A stretch of DNA of 51,645 nucleotides from a virus. The notes under the pieces are model-generated. The model saw only the letters and a list, made by a program, of their open reading frames with translations. It made no database searches and was not told the origin of the DNA. The translations under genes and the position numbers were made by a program. The DNA is taken from IMG/VR virus record IMGVR_UViG_3300044825_002834, positions 1 to 51,645 of that record; one strand, given 5' to 3'. Every line of letters begins with the position of its first letter. Positions within the stretch are counted from its first letter, which is position 1. Positions 36,780-46,453 of this stretch are shown in pieces.

Positions 36780-37290
36780 AATATGCGAAGTCTTCTATGG
36801 TTTTAAATTTAAAAAGTTTTTGGGCAATTGCAATGAATTGTCTTTTTTTGTGTTTTCTGCGCACGTTTCCAGCTATATATTTTACATTATATTTGGTCTT
36901 AATCAACTGAAAAACATCAAAAACAGCTTCGCGGAAAAGTTTCCAATCAAAATTTCTTGAAGCGGCAAAAACAAATTCGCATGTTTGTTCTGGTTTTATA
37001 ACGTGAGCTATGCTGCTTGGAATTTCCAATGTTTTTAAATCAATATCGAAAGATATGAACCCAAGAAATCTATCATTTTGACAACCAAAGAAGATTTTTG
37101 TTTCGTCAGTTAAGTATTGAAAGTGCTTTAGATATTTGCCGTTTTGCTCAGAAAGAGTTTTAGATTTGAAATCTAAAGGCTTGGAACGATTAAAGAATTC
37201 CAAGTAAACAAGCAGCAGTTTTTGCCTTTCGTCCTCACTTCCCAAAAATTCGTGTAATTTATAGTTTGAACTGTTATTATTTTTAGTCAT
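36766..37290 (-). CDS. GNAT-like acetyltransferase
   Basis: Encodes 174 aa. The central strands (FFGCQNDRFLGFISFDIDL) and helices match an N-acyltransferase fold, with weak acetyl-CoA-binding motif. Its ATG at 37288-37290 overlaps the plus-strand ATG of the tail gene at 37289-37291 (CATG), so the two genes are divergent with no intergenic DNA. Confidence 0.6.
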   Translation of the reverse strand: MTKNNNSSNYKLHEFLGSEDERQKLLLVYLEFFNRSKPLDFKSKTLSEQNGKYLKHFQYLTDETKIFFGCQNDRFLGFISFDIDLKTLEIPSSIAHVIKPEQTCEFVFAASRNFDWKLFREAVFDVFQLIKTKYNVKYIAGNVRRKHKKRQFIAIAQKLFKFKTIEDFAYYEIP

Positions 37291-38305
37291 GCCCATTAAC
37301 AACAAAGTTTCTAAAGACTTACTTGATTTAGAGCCAACAGCCGTTTTAGAGTTTTACAAAATCTATTACGATACGGTTAATGAGCCTGACTCTTTCTTCC
37401 CGTTCCATCCATGCTCTAATGGATTACAAGGCAAGATTGTGTTGAATAACATTGCTTATGTGCCTTTGGCAGTTGAAGTTGAGGACTTTGAAACAAATAT
37501 TTTTAATCGAATCAGTCGTCCAAAGATTAGAATCAGCAATGAACAGTTGATGATTAGTCAGATTTTGCGTCGAAAAAACGATTTTAAATTTGCAAAACTA
37601 GAAAGAATTAAAATCTTTGTCAAATACATTGACGATGTAAATTTTGAAGGAGGCATTAATCCTTATGGAGTTGCAGACCCAAATTCGGAAATCTCTCGCG
37701 ACTCTTATGTAATTTCTCAAAAAATGCAAGAGAATAAGTCTCTTGTGGAGTTTGAATTGACTGCTCCATTTGACTTGGAAAACTTTACCATCCCTGGGAG
37801 ATTGGTGATGGGAAGGTACTGCTATTGGCAGTATCGCGGATTGGGGTGTCACTATTTTGGCGCTCCAGTTTGTCAAGAAGATGACACGCCATTCACTTAT
37901 GTTCCAACTGGCAGCTTTAATTTTCAAAGCAGTATTAATGAGTGGACCTATAATGTGACCTACAATCCAGGAATGATTGTTTATGTTTCTACTCCGAAAG
38001 ACCCGTTTAGAACTTGGTATGTTTGCACGCAAACACATATAGCAACAGAAAACAACATGCCTGGACTTGATGATGCTCCTTGGGAAAAAGATGGTTGCTC
38101 CAAGTCTATTGGAGCTTGCAAAAAGCGGTTTTATAATTCCACCCTCTCCTATAGCGGTATTTCTGGCTCTCAAACTGTTACTGGCTCTGTTTATAATCCA
38201 GTTCCTAGCACTCAAACAGCTAGTTTAGGCGCATTTTATCTGCCATTTGGGGGTTTTCCAGCTACAGACAATTATCAATATGGACAATCCTATCGTCAAA
38301 AATAA
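37289..38305 (+). CDS. Lambda L-like minor tail protein
   Basis: Encodes 338 aa. MGRYCYWQYRGLGCHYFG with GCSKSIGACKKRF supplies the four cysteines of the phage tail L protein C-terminal domain, which in lambda binds an iron-sulfur cluster. The N-terminal half is strand-rich. It initiates the tail-tip operon L-K-I-J. Its start overlaps the GNAT start; there is no ribosome site. A CGTGTAAT string 32 nt upstream resembles the late motif but at the wrong distance. Confidence 0.85.
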   Translation: MPINNKVSKDLLDLEPTAVLEFYKIYYDTVNEPDSFFPFHPCSNGLQGKIVLNNIAYVPLAVEVEDFETNIFNRISRPKIRISNEQLMISQILRRKNDFKFAKLERIKIFVKYIDDVNFEGGINPYGVADPNSEISRDSYVISQKMQENKSLVEFELTAPFDLENFTIPGRLVMGRYCYWQYRGLGCHYFGAPVCQEDDTPFTYVPTGSFNFQSSINEWTYNVTYNPGMIVYVSTPKDPFRTWYVCTQTHIATENNMPGLDDAPWEKDGCSKSIGACKKRFYNSTLSYSGISGSQTVTGSVYNPVPSTQTASLGAFYLPFGGFPATDNYQYGQSYRQK

Positions 38306-38684
38306 AAGCTTTAAAAAAGTTCTGGAGTCTGTTCGCGAGCATTGCGATAGGTATTTTGCACTAGAATGCTGCGGCTTCGTAGGTAAAAAGGGCAAAGACT
38401 ATATTGTTCAGTTTGTCAGCAATCGCTCCCCAAATCCAAAACAGTTTTTTTGCGTTGATCCTTTGGACTATTTGAAGTTCAAAAACGAAAACGAATTTAT
38501 TTCATTGATTCACTCTCACCCTGATGGAAACGAGTCTTTTTCAGAAATGGACATCGCAAATTCAGAAGCCACTTGCTTGCCGTCTATTATTTACTCACTC
38601 CAAACTAAGAAATTTGCAATTTATGAGCCAAAAGAGCATGAAGTTGATGTAAATACTCTTAATAAGGTAAAAGGCTTCTTATGA
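38280..38684 (+). CDS. Lambda K-like tail protein, JAB/Mov34 domain only
   Basis: Encodes 134 aa from the ATG at 38280, preferred because the frame start at 38247 lies deep in the L gene. LIHSHPDGNESFSEMD is the JAMM zinc motif (HxHPx7SxxD type). The NlpC/P60 domain found in lambda gpK is absent. Likely a tail-tip protein with isopeptidase-type fold. Overlaps the L gene end by 26 nt and the next gene by 4 nt. Confidence 0.85.
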   Translation: MDNPIVKNKSFKKVLESVREHCDRYFALECCGFVGKKGKDYIVQFVSNRSPNPKQFFCVDPLDYLKFKNENEFISLIHSHPDGNESFSEMDIANSEATCLPSIIYSLQTKKFAIYEPKEHEVDVNTLNKVKGFL

Positions 38685-39298
38685 CAGAAATTCATCTACA
38701 CGGTATTTTAGGTAAAAAATATGGGCGATTGCATAGATTTGCAATCAAGGAGCCTAGAGATATAGTCCGCGCTTTAGAAGCTAACTATGAAAATTTCTCA
38801 AAAGACCTTAAAGACCTGCTAAAGAAAAATATCGTTTATACGATTGTCGCAGACAATCAGTGGGTACAAGGAGATTCTTTTTTTAAAAGAGATAGAATAA
38901 AAAAAATTGATTTTGTTCCAGCTATTATTGGCAGCACCCCTACGATGTGGATTGTTGCAATCTCCCTTGTTATCTCTATCGCTTCTGCCGTATATTCCTA
39001 TGTTCAAGCTGGTAAACAACAGTATCCTCAAATCCCTGGAGCAGAAGGAGTTTCATCTGCTAGTTCTAAATCTTTATCTTTCTCCAATCGAGAGAATATT
39101 ACCGAGCAAGGCAATCCAGTTCCTCTTGTTTATGGGCGATTAAAGGTTGGCTCTTTTGTTGTTCAAAGTTCCATCAAATCTTTCCCACTCACACTCACTT
39201 TAACAGACGAATTCTTAAATTCAACAACTAAAAAATCTGCCAACGAAGTTGCTATTATTGATAGTGCGGATTCGGTTTTGAGCAACCCACAATATTAA
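38681..39298 (+). CDS. Lambda I-like tail assembly protein
   Basis: Encodes 205 aa. IHLHGILGKKYGRLHRF at the N-terminus and GNPVPLVYGRLKVGSFVV near the C-terminus are the hallmarks of phage tail-tip protein I. A hydrophobic segment lies at residues about 90-112 (WIVAISLVISIASAVYSYV). Required in lambda for assembling the tail tip with J. Starts within the ATGA overlap of the K gene. Confidence 0.85.
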   Translation: MTEIHLHGILGKKYGRLHRFAIKEPRDIVRALEANYENFSKDLKDLLKKNIVYTIVADNQWVQGDSFFKRDRIKKIDFVPAIIGSTPTMWIVAISLVISIASAVYSYVQAGKQQYPQIPGAEGVSSASSKSLSFSNRENITEQGNPVPLVYGRLKVGSFVVQSSIKSFPLTLTLTDEFLNSTTKKSANEVAIIDSADSVLSNPQY

Positions 39299-39299
39299 A

Positions 39300-42200
39300 A
39301 TGAGTCATTTTTCTAAAAAATATATCAAAGGCATTGTTGGCGGCGGCGGTGGTGGTGGTGGTGCTCCACCACCACCTCCCCCGCCCACTTTCAAGCCGCC
39401 AAGATTGGGCGATTTGCAAGCTATATCTTCATACGATTATGTTGAAAATATTGATCTCATTTCTGATGGAGAAATTGATGGATTAGTTAGTCCAAACGGG
39501 GAATATATTGATAATATTCGCTTATTTGAAGGTATTTACTTACAAGATGTTGTTGTGCGACAAACTGTTGATAGCGAATCTTCAACCGTAATTCAAAGTT
39601 ATGATTTGGGTTTTATTGGTTCAGCTTTTCAAAATAAGTTTTATTCAAACAATCAGTTTATAGAAACTTCTGTTTCTAATTTAAATGATTTGATAGGCTC
39701 CAACTCAAATAACAGTGTCTCTTTTAGTGTTTTGTCCAAAAAAGACCAGATAGCAAGTTCAATCCGACAATCAATTCAAAATATTGAGACGGCATACGCC
39801 AGTATGTCAACAATGGGTTACAGCAATTCTATATTTAAACAATTGAGATTGCTAAGGGCGCAATTTAATTTCACTTCTCAAGCAGAAGTTTTGGCTTATC
39901 TATTGCCAGATTTTCCAGAGTATTTTTCAAGCGATTATCCATTTTTGGCGCTAAAAATTTCTTTAAATGCAAGTGTTACAGCTAGTAATTATGCTCATTC
40001 AATTGATGATTTAATTGTTTTATCAGAAGATATATACAATCAAATTTACTATGATTTGGAGCCAACAGAACTTCAAAACAAAAAAATCCTTTCTCCTAAA
40101 AAGAAACTAAACACTTGTTTTTTTCAAACAATTAGTGGCAGCACCTTAGTCAAAGGTGATTTTTATGTTTTCTTTTATCAAAGAAACGGTTTTGTTCTTG
40201 AGAATGGTGTTTCAGCGATTATTAATTACATAAAATCAGTTAAACTATTAAACACTTCGGCAAAATTTAATTATGCAAATGCTACATTCGAATTCAGAGA
40301 TGGTGTTGATCTTCAAAAACCACTATCATTGTTTAATAAAACTTATTTAGATACAGAATTTAACTCTAAACTAAGGGGTCCATTTGATATAAGTAAACCA
40401 GTTTTAACACTTTTAAATTCAGATTCTACTGTAGTTGACTCAAGATATAATGCAAATTCTGCTGCTGGAAGAAGTGGACTCATATCTGATTTTACTTATG
40501 GAGCTTACACAACAAAAATTATCTCTGATCAAGAACTGAATGAGTATAAAAATTTGCATTCGGGCCTTTTCAATGTCGCTAATGATGAATCTTTAAAAAG
40601 TGCAGTAAATGCAATTATAGGCCGTGCAAATTTTTCCACTGGAAATATGACGTTTAATTTTAATAAAATTCAACTGGTTGGGTCTTTAATTTCTGTGGTA
40701 TTTAATTTTTTTTACCCAAACGCAAGTCAACTTTACCCTAACGGCTTACAAGTTGGCACTTTAACTATTAGTTTTAATAAAACTACCAAATGTTTTTTAA
40801 AAACTGTTAATTTTTCTGGAGTTACGCCCACTCAATTTGACATTTTATTGTCAGATACGGTTTTTATTAAAGATGCAACAGTAAACTTTGCGCCTAGTCT
40901 TAATTTAATTTTAAGTCCTGGAAACGTAAAACCCACTAATGGATGGCCTTGGTTATTTACAATCCTTTGTAGGGTATTATTGGAGGTTTCTTATTATAAT
41001 GAAGGCGGAAATGATGCTCGTTTGGCTAATGGAGCGGTTGAAAATTATAGTGATTGGAATAGGAACTATGTGAAATACTTGGCTGAACCAGCCTCAAGAA
41101 TTACTCATATTGTTTTAAACCCAAATGTTGATCAGGTTTTTGCATCTTTGCAGATTACTTCTTTAACAGACACCGCACAAGGTAATATGACTTTATTAAA
41201 AGCTGATGGTGTTAATCAAAGTGTTGAAGCTGGAACAAACATACCTTCCATTATTGAATTTAAAATTGAAACAGGTTATCAAACTTTAAATGGCGAAGAA
41301 GAGATATTTACGTCAAGACTTTATCAAGCTAGAGGTTTAGTAAATGGTTCTGCCGCATCAATTGATGTTGGTCGAGAAGAAAATGCTGCCGCTATTCAAG
41401 AATATAGCCGTTTTATTCTTGGAAGTGAAAATATTGCAAAGCCAATTTCACTTCCTCCTTATGTGGTTAATAAGAATAGATTTGTGAGAGTTTATAGAAC
41501 AACTGCGGAATCTTATTCTTCACTTATTCGTCGCGAAATTTATTTGAAAAAAATTACTGAAATTATTAACATTCCATTCTCTTATCCATACTCAACCATT
41601 TGTGGTTTAAAATTGGATGCACGAACATTTAATTCAATTCCTGCTCGCAGTTATGATGCGAGATTTAAGAAGGTTTTCGTTCCAAGTAATTACTTTCCAC
41701 TCAAAGCAAATGGCCAAGATAAAAGATATGTTCTTGGAAAAAATTTGGCTTCATTTAATAGCCTAAGCAATTCTAGCGATGAAAAAATAATTTATAAAGG
41801 CAATTGGGATGGAACATTTAAACTAGCATGGACCGATAATCCTGTTTGGGTTCTTTTTGATATTCTAATCAATCGTAGATATGGATTAGGCAACTTTATT
41901 TCGCCATCTGAGGTTAACTATTGGGAGCTTTATAAGATTGGCCGCTATTGTGATGGTGTTGATACTAATGGCGTATTTGTTGGCGTTCCTGCTGCTGATG
42001 GCGGACTAGAGCCAAGATATGCCTTTAACGGTGTGATTGCTGATAAAACCAATGTGTTTGAATCATTGAAGTCTCTAGTGGCTTGCTTTAGAGGCAACAT
42101 GTTCTATACAAACTCAGAAATCAACTTCACAAACGATAGGCTCAAGCCAATCATGGCCTTCTTTAATAATTCGAATGTGAAAGATGGCATGTTCAACTAC

Positions 42201-43436
42201 TCAAATGAGCGTCGAGATTTGCAATATAATGTTATTGAAGTGACTTATTTGGATCGCGACGACTTGTTCAAGCAGAAAATTGAATATGTAGAAGACCCTG
42301 ATGACATTAAAACTCGCGGTATTTTGAGAACCTCGGCACAAACTTTTGGCATTACTAGCCGCGCTCACGCCAAACGCCTTGGTGAACACATCATCTACTC
42401 AACCATTAATGAAGACGAAAACGTGGCCTTTGTTGGCAACTTGGAAACTCTCTTGTGCCGACCAGGAGATTTGATCTCAATCAATGATAATGTTAAAACC
42501 CTTAAAAATCATGTGGGCCGAGTTTTAGATGTTGATCCAATTAATAATTCTATATATACTAATGTTTCTCTTAAATCGTCTGATTTTAGTTCTTCTGGAC
42601 TAACGGGAGAAATTTCTGTTCTGATTCCAACTGGTAAATATCAGTCTAATGACTTTTATAATTTGGCAAAGTCTCCAACCAAGTTAAGCGTTTCTGAACT
42701 CTATCAAACAGATGTTCCAATCAGAGTAACGCTTCAAACAACTGGAACTCAAGTCATGGACTCTTCTCCAGCATTGGATTATGGTTCAAAGTTCTTTATT
42801 GATACTGGATGTTCTGGCTATCCATTGTTGCAGCAAGTTCGCGCTGGAACACCTTGCTCTATTACAATCGCCAACACTAAACAACAAATCTATAAAATTC
42901 AATCAATCAAAGAGCTAAACCTCAACGAATATGAGGTCATTGCTTCAAAGTTTGACACTGGTAAATTTGCAGAGATTGAGCAAGGCGAAACTGGCTTAAT
43001 GCAAGACTTCTTCTCTGCTTTCCCACCAGCTAGAAATACAGCGGTCAGCGAGGGTCAGGGAGAATTGTTGCAAAATAAATATGTGTATGACTTGGGATTC
43101 CCAAGAATTTTAACATTGAGAACTGGCAATTGGGACATGCAAACAGATACAGCAGATTTGTCTGGAAGTTGGTTGCCTGTTAATGGTGCAAACGCCTATA
43201 ATGTTGAATTAATTACTCCAAAATTTAAAAGCATCAAACAAACTGTAACTGGCAACTCTGCTATTTTTGAAGACCAAACAGAAGTTGGAACCTTTACTCT
43301 CAAAGTAACTGCCAGAAACACTGGTTCATATCCAAACCCAATATCAGCAACCGCATCCAGATCGCTATCTGTTGTATCTTATGTGGCTCCAGTAAGAACA
43401 AACGGAATCATTCAAGGATTCGTAATTAATAAATAA
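39300..43436 (+). CDS. Lambda J-like tip attachment/host specificity protein
   Basis: Encodes 1378 aa. The N-terminus has a Gly-rich stretch (VGGGGGGGGAPP), then LQAISSYDYVENIDLISDGE, the classical J start. The middle (WDGTFKLAWTDNPVWVLFDI and AYTQ-like conserved region; YLDRDDLFKQKIEYVEDPDD) corresponds to conserved TipJ domains. The C-terminal 90 residues look like a fibronectin III domain. It forms the central tip and binds the host receptor. It follows gpI directly. Confidence 0.9.
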   Translation: MSHFSKKYIKGIVGGGGGGGGAPPPPPPPTFKPPRLGDLQAISSYDYVENIDLISDGEIDGLVSPNGEYIDNIRLFEGIYLQDVVVRQTVDSESSTVIQSYDLGFIGSAFQNKFYSNNQFIETSVSNLNDLIGSNSNNSVSFSVLSKKDQIASSIRQSIQNIETAYASMSTMGYSNSIFKQLRLLRAQFNFTSQAEVLAYLLPDFPEYFSSDYPFLALKISLNASVTASNYAHSIDDLIVLSEDIYNQIYYDLEPTELQNKKILSPKKKLNTCFFQTISGSTLVKGDFYVFFYQRNGFVLENGVSAIINYIKSVKLLNTSAKFNYANATFEFRDGVDLQKPLSLFNKTYLDTEFNSKLRGPFDISKPVLTLLNSDSTVVDSRYNANSAAGRSGLISDFTYGAYTTKIISDQELNEYKNLHSGLFNVANDESLKSAVNAIIGRANFSTGNMTFNFNKIQLVGSLISVVFNFFYPNASQLYPNGLQVGTLTISFNKTTKCFLKTVNFSGVTPTQFDILLSDTVFIKDATVNFAPSLNLILSPGNVKPTNGWPWLFTILCRVLLEVSYYNEGGNDARLANGAVENYSDWNRNYVKYLAEPASRITHIVLNPNVDQVFASLQITSLTDTAQGNMTLLKADGVNQSVEAGTNIPSIIEFKIETGYQTLNGEEEIFTSRLYQARGLVNGSAASIDVGREENAAAIQEYSRFILGSENIAKPISLPPYVVNKNRFVRVYRTTAESYSSLIRREIYLKKITEIINIPFSYPYSTICGLKLDARTFNSIPARSYDARFKKVFVPSNYFPLKANGQDKRYVLGKNLASFNSLSNSSDEKIIYKGNWDGTFKLAWTDNPVWVLFDILINRRYGLGNFISPSEVNYWELYKIGRYCDGVDTNGVFVGVPAADGGLEPRYAFNGVIADKTNVFESLKSLVACFRGNMFYTNSEINFTNDRLKPIMAFFNNSNVKDGMFNYSNERRDLQYNVIEVTYLDRDDLFKQKIEYVEDPDDIKTRGILRTSAQTFGITSRAHAKRLGEHIIYSTINEDENVAFVGNLETLLCRPGDLISINDNVKTLKNHVGRVLDVDPINNSIYTNVSLKSSDFSSSGLTGEISVLIPTGKYQSNDFYNLAKSPTKLSVSELYQTDVPIRVTLQTTGTQVMDSSPALDYGSKFFIDTGCSGYPLLQQVRAGTPCSITIANTKQQIYKIQSIKELNLNEYEVIASKFDTGKFAEIEQGETGLMQDFFSAFPPARNTAVSEGQGELLQNKYVYDLGFPRILTLRTGNWDMQTDTADLSGSWLPVNGANAYNVELITPKFKSIKQTVTGNSAIFEDQTEVGTFTLKVTARNTGSYPNPISATASRSLSVVSYVAPVRTNGIIQGFVINK

Positions 43437-43440
43437 CTCT

Positions 43441-46400
43441 ATGCCTTCTTATTTTCATACTGGTCAAGATTGTAGTGGTAATACAGTAGGTCTTTATACT
43501 GAAAACCCCACATGGGTTTCAACTGATATTGCTTATTTTGACTCTGCTTTATCTTCGCGTTTTTATGGAGAATTTAATTCTTTATTTTATTCTAACGGCA
43601 TATCATATCCTTATGATTGCCCAACTCCACCGCCTTCACCGCCACCTTCACCACCATCACCAACGCCTTCACCGCCGTCTCCGCCTACACCGCCGCCTAC
43701 ACCGCCTCCTACACCGCCACCGCCTTCGCCTACACCGCCTTCGCCTACACCGCCTTCGCCTACACCGCCGCCAATTATTCCGCCAGCGCCTCCAGCGCCA
43801 CCGTTTCCAGTTGGTTTTTATCCATCAGCAACGTCCAAAGGCACGGGAGAGAGTTTCTACTATTCAAGATTCAAAGACTCGTCTTTTAATTTTCAATACA
43901 AGGATATTTATGACAATGAAATCACAAGCGATTTACAGTTAGCGCAAAATCAAGGCTTTGCCAATTACAATTTCTCATACAAAGCTTCTCTGCTTTCCAC
44001 TGGAGCTACGCCTGCCACTGCTCCATCACATTTAATTGCTTCGGGTTTTGCAACAAATCAAACAAGTTTATCTTTTAATTTTCCTCAAACAAAAAATGCT
44101 GAACTTTTTGGATTGCCTTCTGGAGAAAGATATTATTCATTGCTATTTAACATAAGAAATCAAGGCTCTGAAAACTCTGTATTAGCAACAGTTTATCATT
44201 TACCAGCTAATATTGATTTTGTTGGTGTTGAAGATTATTTCTCAACTCAAACTTCTGGAATTGTCAATAGTGTTTTAACAACATGGAATTATGTTGGCGA
44301 TGGGGTCTTAACAGGTTTTGATGTCACTGGCAGAACCAATCCATTCATTACTGGATTGACTTCTGGCCTTTCTCAAGTTTTAAATTGGGAGTATTTCCCA
44401 ACTGGAAATGTTTCTGGTTTTGCAATTACTGGTTATGTGAATAGTGGAGACTTTTATCAAGTTTACTCTGGTGGCAATTTAGTTTCCACAAGTGAATATG
44501 AAATAAAATTTTCAAATCCAACACCAGAAATTAATTTCTTTAGTTTACCAAGTGGATTTTTCTTGAACATTGTTGAATTAACAGGAAACACGGGATTTTT
44601 ATCAACAAACTATAGAGCATTTATTGATGGCTTTGAAGAACTTTCTGGAGATTATTCTATTGATGGAAATAATGATCAATTAGTTTTTAATCTTCCTCCA
44701 GCAAGCGGTTCAACAATTGTTATTCAAGAAATAACTGGTATCACACAATTAACCAGTTCACCTTTGAGCGGCCAAATTAATTTTACAGTTAATTTCGATG
44801 CTGATGCTGTTGAAAATTATATTACGAAAGGGATTGATGTTTATACTGGTTCTAACACTGGAACGCCATATTCATTATCTGGTTTCACATTATTGAAAAC
44901 AGTCAATTTCTTGGAAAACGCTTCTTCGCAAAGCTTTTCAATTTTTGCCAATGAAGTTCCAAACAATCAGTTTGTTTACTATAAATTTGTGGGCCAAGAC
45001 GACTTTGGAACTGGCTATGTTTATGGAGAAGAAACGAGCGGGTATTTGTTCTCTCCGCCAGAGCAATTATTTTACACCAATGGTATTCCGCCAACCCTAT
45101 CCTTTGATCGGAGAACGGGTAATTTCTTTAGCGGCTACAATTCACCTGCTGATGTTCCAAATTCAGATGGAGCACTTATTTACCAAACAGGAAGCTCTGG
45201 ACAAAATCTTTATTTAGTCAAGTCTGGACAATGGAAAACTATTTTGCCCTATGAGGAAATTACTGGAAACATTGATCAAACATATTTAAAAAAATCTGAT
45301 GGCCTATATATTAGTGGTCGCGCAATTACTGGATATAATCAATCAATTACTGGCTTACAATTTTCTGGCACAACAACAAAAACTCTTTTCTTATATCCTA
45401 GAAATGGGCAAACAATTTCTGGTTCATTTACCGATAATGCTTCTATTGGTGATGTAGTTTATGCAACTGGAAACCAAACCATCAGTGGAGAAAAAACTTT
45501 TATCGGAAAGCTTATTACTGAAACTGGGTTTTTTGGTAAAAATAATTCTTTTGGTAGTTATGTTCAAAATTACTATCCAACAATTGCTGGTGGTTCTGGA
45601 AACTCTGGAAATTCTCGCTATGGTTTGATTGGTGGCGGTCAAGGTAACGTATTAAATACTGGTTCTCATAATACAATTGCTGGTGGATGGAACAATAAAA
45701 CAGATGATGGTAGTTGGCAATCTATCTTGGGCGGGGTAGGTAATATCACTTCTGGTTCTTATGCCACAATTGGCGGTGGTCAAAATAATTTAGCAAGTAA
45801 TAGTTACGCTTCTGTTTTAGGGGGCTACTATAATACTTCTAGTGGATATTCAGCATCTTGTTTGGGTGGAGAGAATAATAGTGCTGGAGGTTTGTGTTCG
45901 GCTATTTTGGCAGGTATAGGTTGTAGCACAACTCCAAATGCGGCATATTCAATTGCTGCTGGATACTACTCTAAAGCTGATCGTTATGGTTCAAGGGCTT
46001 ACAGTTCAGATAAATTTAGTGCTGATGGAGATTGTCAAAATATTCAGTTTGTTTTAAACGCTACCACTTATAATTCTGGAGTTTCAGTTTTATCTATGGA
46101 TGGTGCGGGTTTATATTTTAATATTTTAGAAAACCAAACCGATAAAGTCATGATGCTTACAGTTAAAGTTCTTGGTGTAGATGAAGATGCTAATCTTTCT
46201 CAATATATGAGAAAAGCAGTTATTAGCACTCTTGCATCTAATTCAGGATACCAAAGAATCCATCATATTGAATCAATAGGAACTGATTTAGAAAACGCTG
46301 GTAAAGCGGTCTTTTCTGTAACGGGCAGTTTTAATACAGGAAGTTATAGTGATGTTTTTTGTATTTTTGGCAGCGGAGTTAGCGGTCAAAATACTAGATG

Positions 46401-46452
46401 GGCAGCTAATATAGATGCTATTGAACTAATTAAACCAGCCGCTTATCCATAA
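43441..46452 (+). CDS. Tail fibre with repeat module, Pro stalk and YadA-like head
   Basis: Encodes 1003 aa. Residues 1-60 are one copy of the roughly 60-residue repeat found seven times in the 14811 protein (GQDCSGNTVGLYT). Residues about 60-120 are a Pro/Ser/Thr stalk. A long strand-rich shaft follows, with many S/T-G motifs. Residues about 715-860 are YadA-head-like Gly/Asn repeats (GGGQGNVLNTGSHNTIAGG). The C-terminal 130 residues form a probable trimeric jelly-roll. Encoded directly behind J, it is the likely side or tip fibre. Confidence 0.85.
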   Translation: MPSYFHTGQDCSGNTVGLYTENPTWVSTDIAYFDSALSSRFYGEFNSLFYSNGISYPYDCPTPPPSPPPSPPSPTPSPPSPPTPPPTPPPTPPPPSPTPPSPTPPSPTPPPIIPPAPPAPPFPVGFYPSATSKGTGESFYYSRFKDSSFNFQYKDIYDNEITSDLQLAQNQGFANYNFSYKASLLSTGATPATAPSHLIASGFATNQTSLSFNFPQTKNAELFGLPSGERYYSLLFNIRNQGSENSVLATVYHLPANIDFVGVEDYFSTQTSGIVNSVLTTWNYVGDGVLTGFDVTGRTNPFITGLTSGLSQVLNWEYFPTGNVSGFAITGYVNSGDFYQVYSGGNLVSTSEYEIKFSNPTPEINFFSLPSGFFLNIVELTGNTGFLSTNYRAFIDGFEELSGDYSIDGNNDQLVFNLPPASGSTIVIQEITGITQLTSSPLSGQINFTVNFDADAVENYITKGIDVYTGSNTGTPYSLSGFTLLKTVNFLENASSQSFSIFANEVPNNQFVYYKFVGQDDFGTGYVYGEETSGYLFSPPEQLFYTNGIPPTLSFDRRTGNFFSGYNSPADVPNSDGALIYQTGSSGQNLYLVKSGQWKTILPYEEITGNIDQTYLKKSDGLYISGRAITGYNQSITGLQFSGTTTKTLFLYPRNGQTISGSFTDNASIGDVVYATGNQTISGEKTFIGKLITETGFFGKNNSFGSYVQNYYPTIAGGSGNSGNSRYGLIGGGQGNVLNTGSHNTIAGGWNNKTDDGSWQSILGGVGNITSGSYATIGGGQNNLASNSYASVLGGYYNTSSGYSASCLGGENNSAGGLCSAILAGIGCSTTPNAAYSIAAGYYSKADRYGSRAYSSDKFSADGDCQNIQFVLNATTYNSGVSVLSMDGAGLYFNILENQTDKVMMLTVKVLGVDEDANLSQYMRKAVISTLASNSGYQRIHHIESIGTDLENAGKAVFSVTGSFNTGSYSDVFCIFGSGVSGQNTRWAANIDAIELIKPAAYP

Positions 46453-46453
46453 A

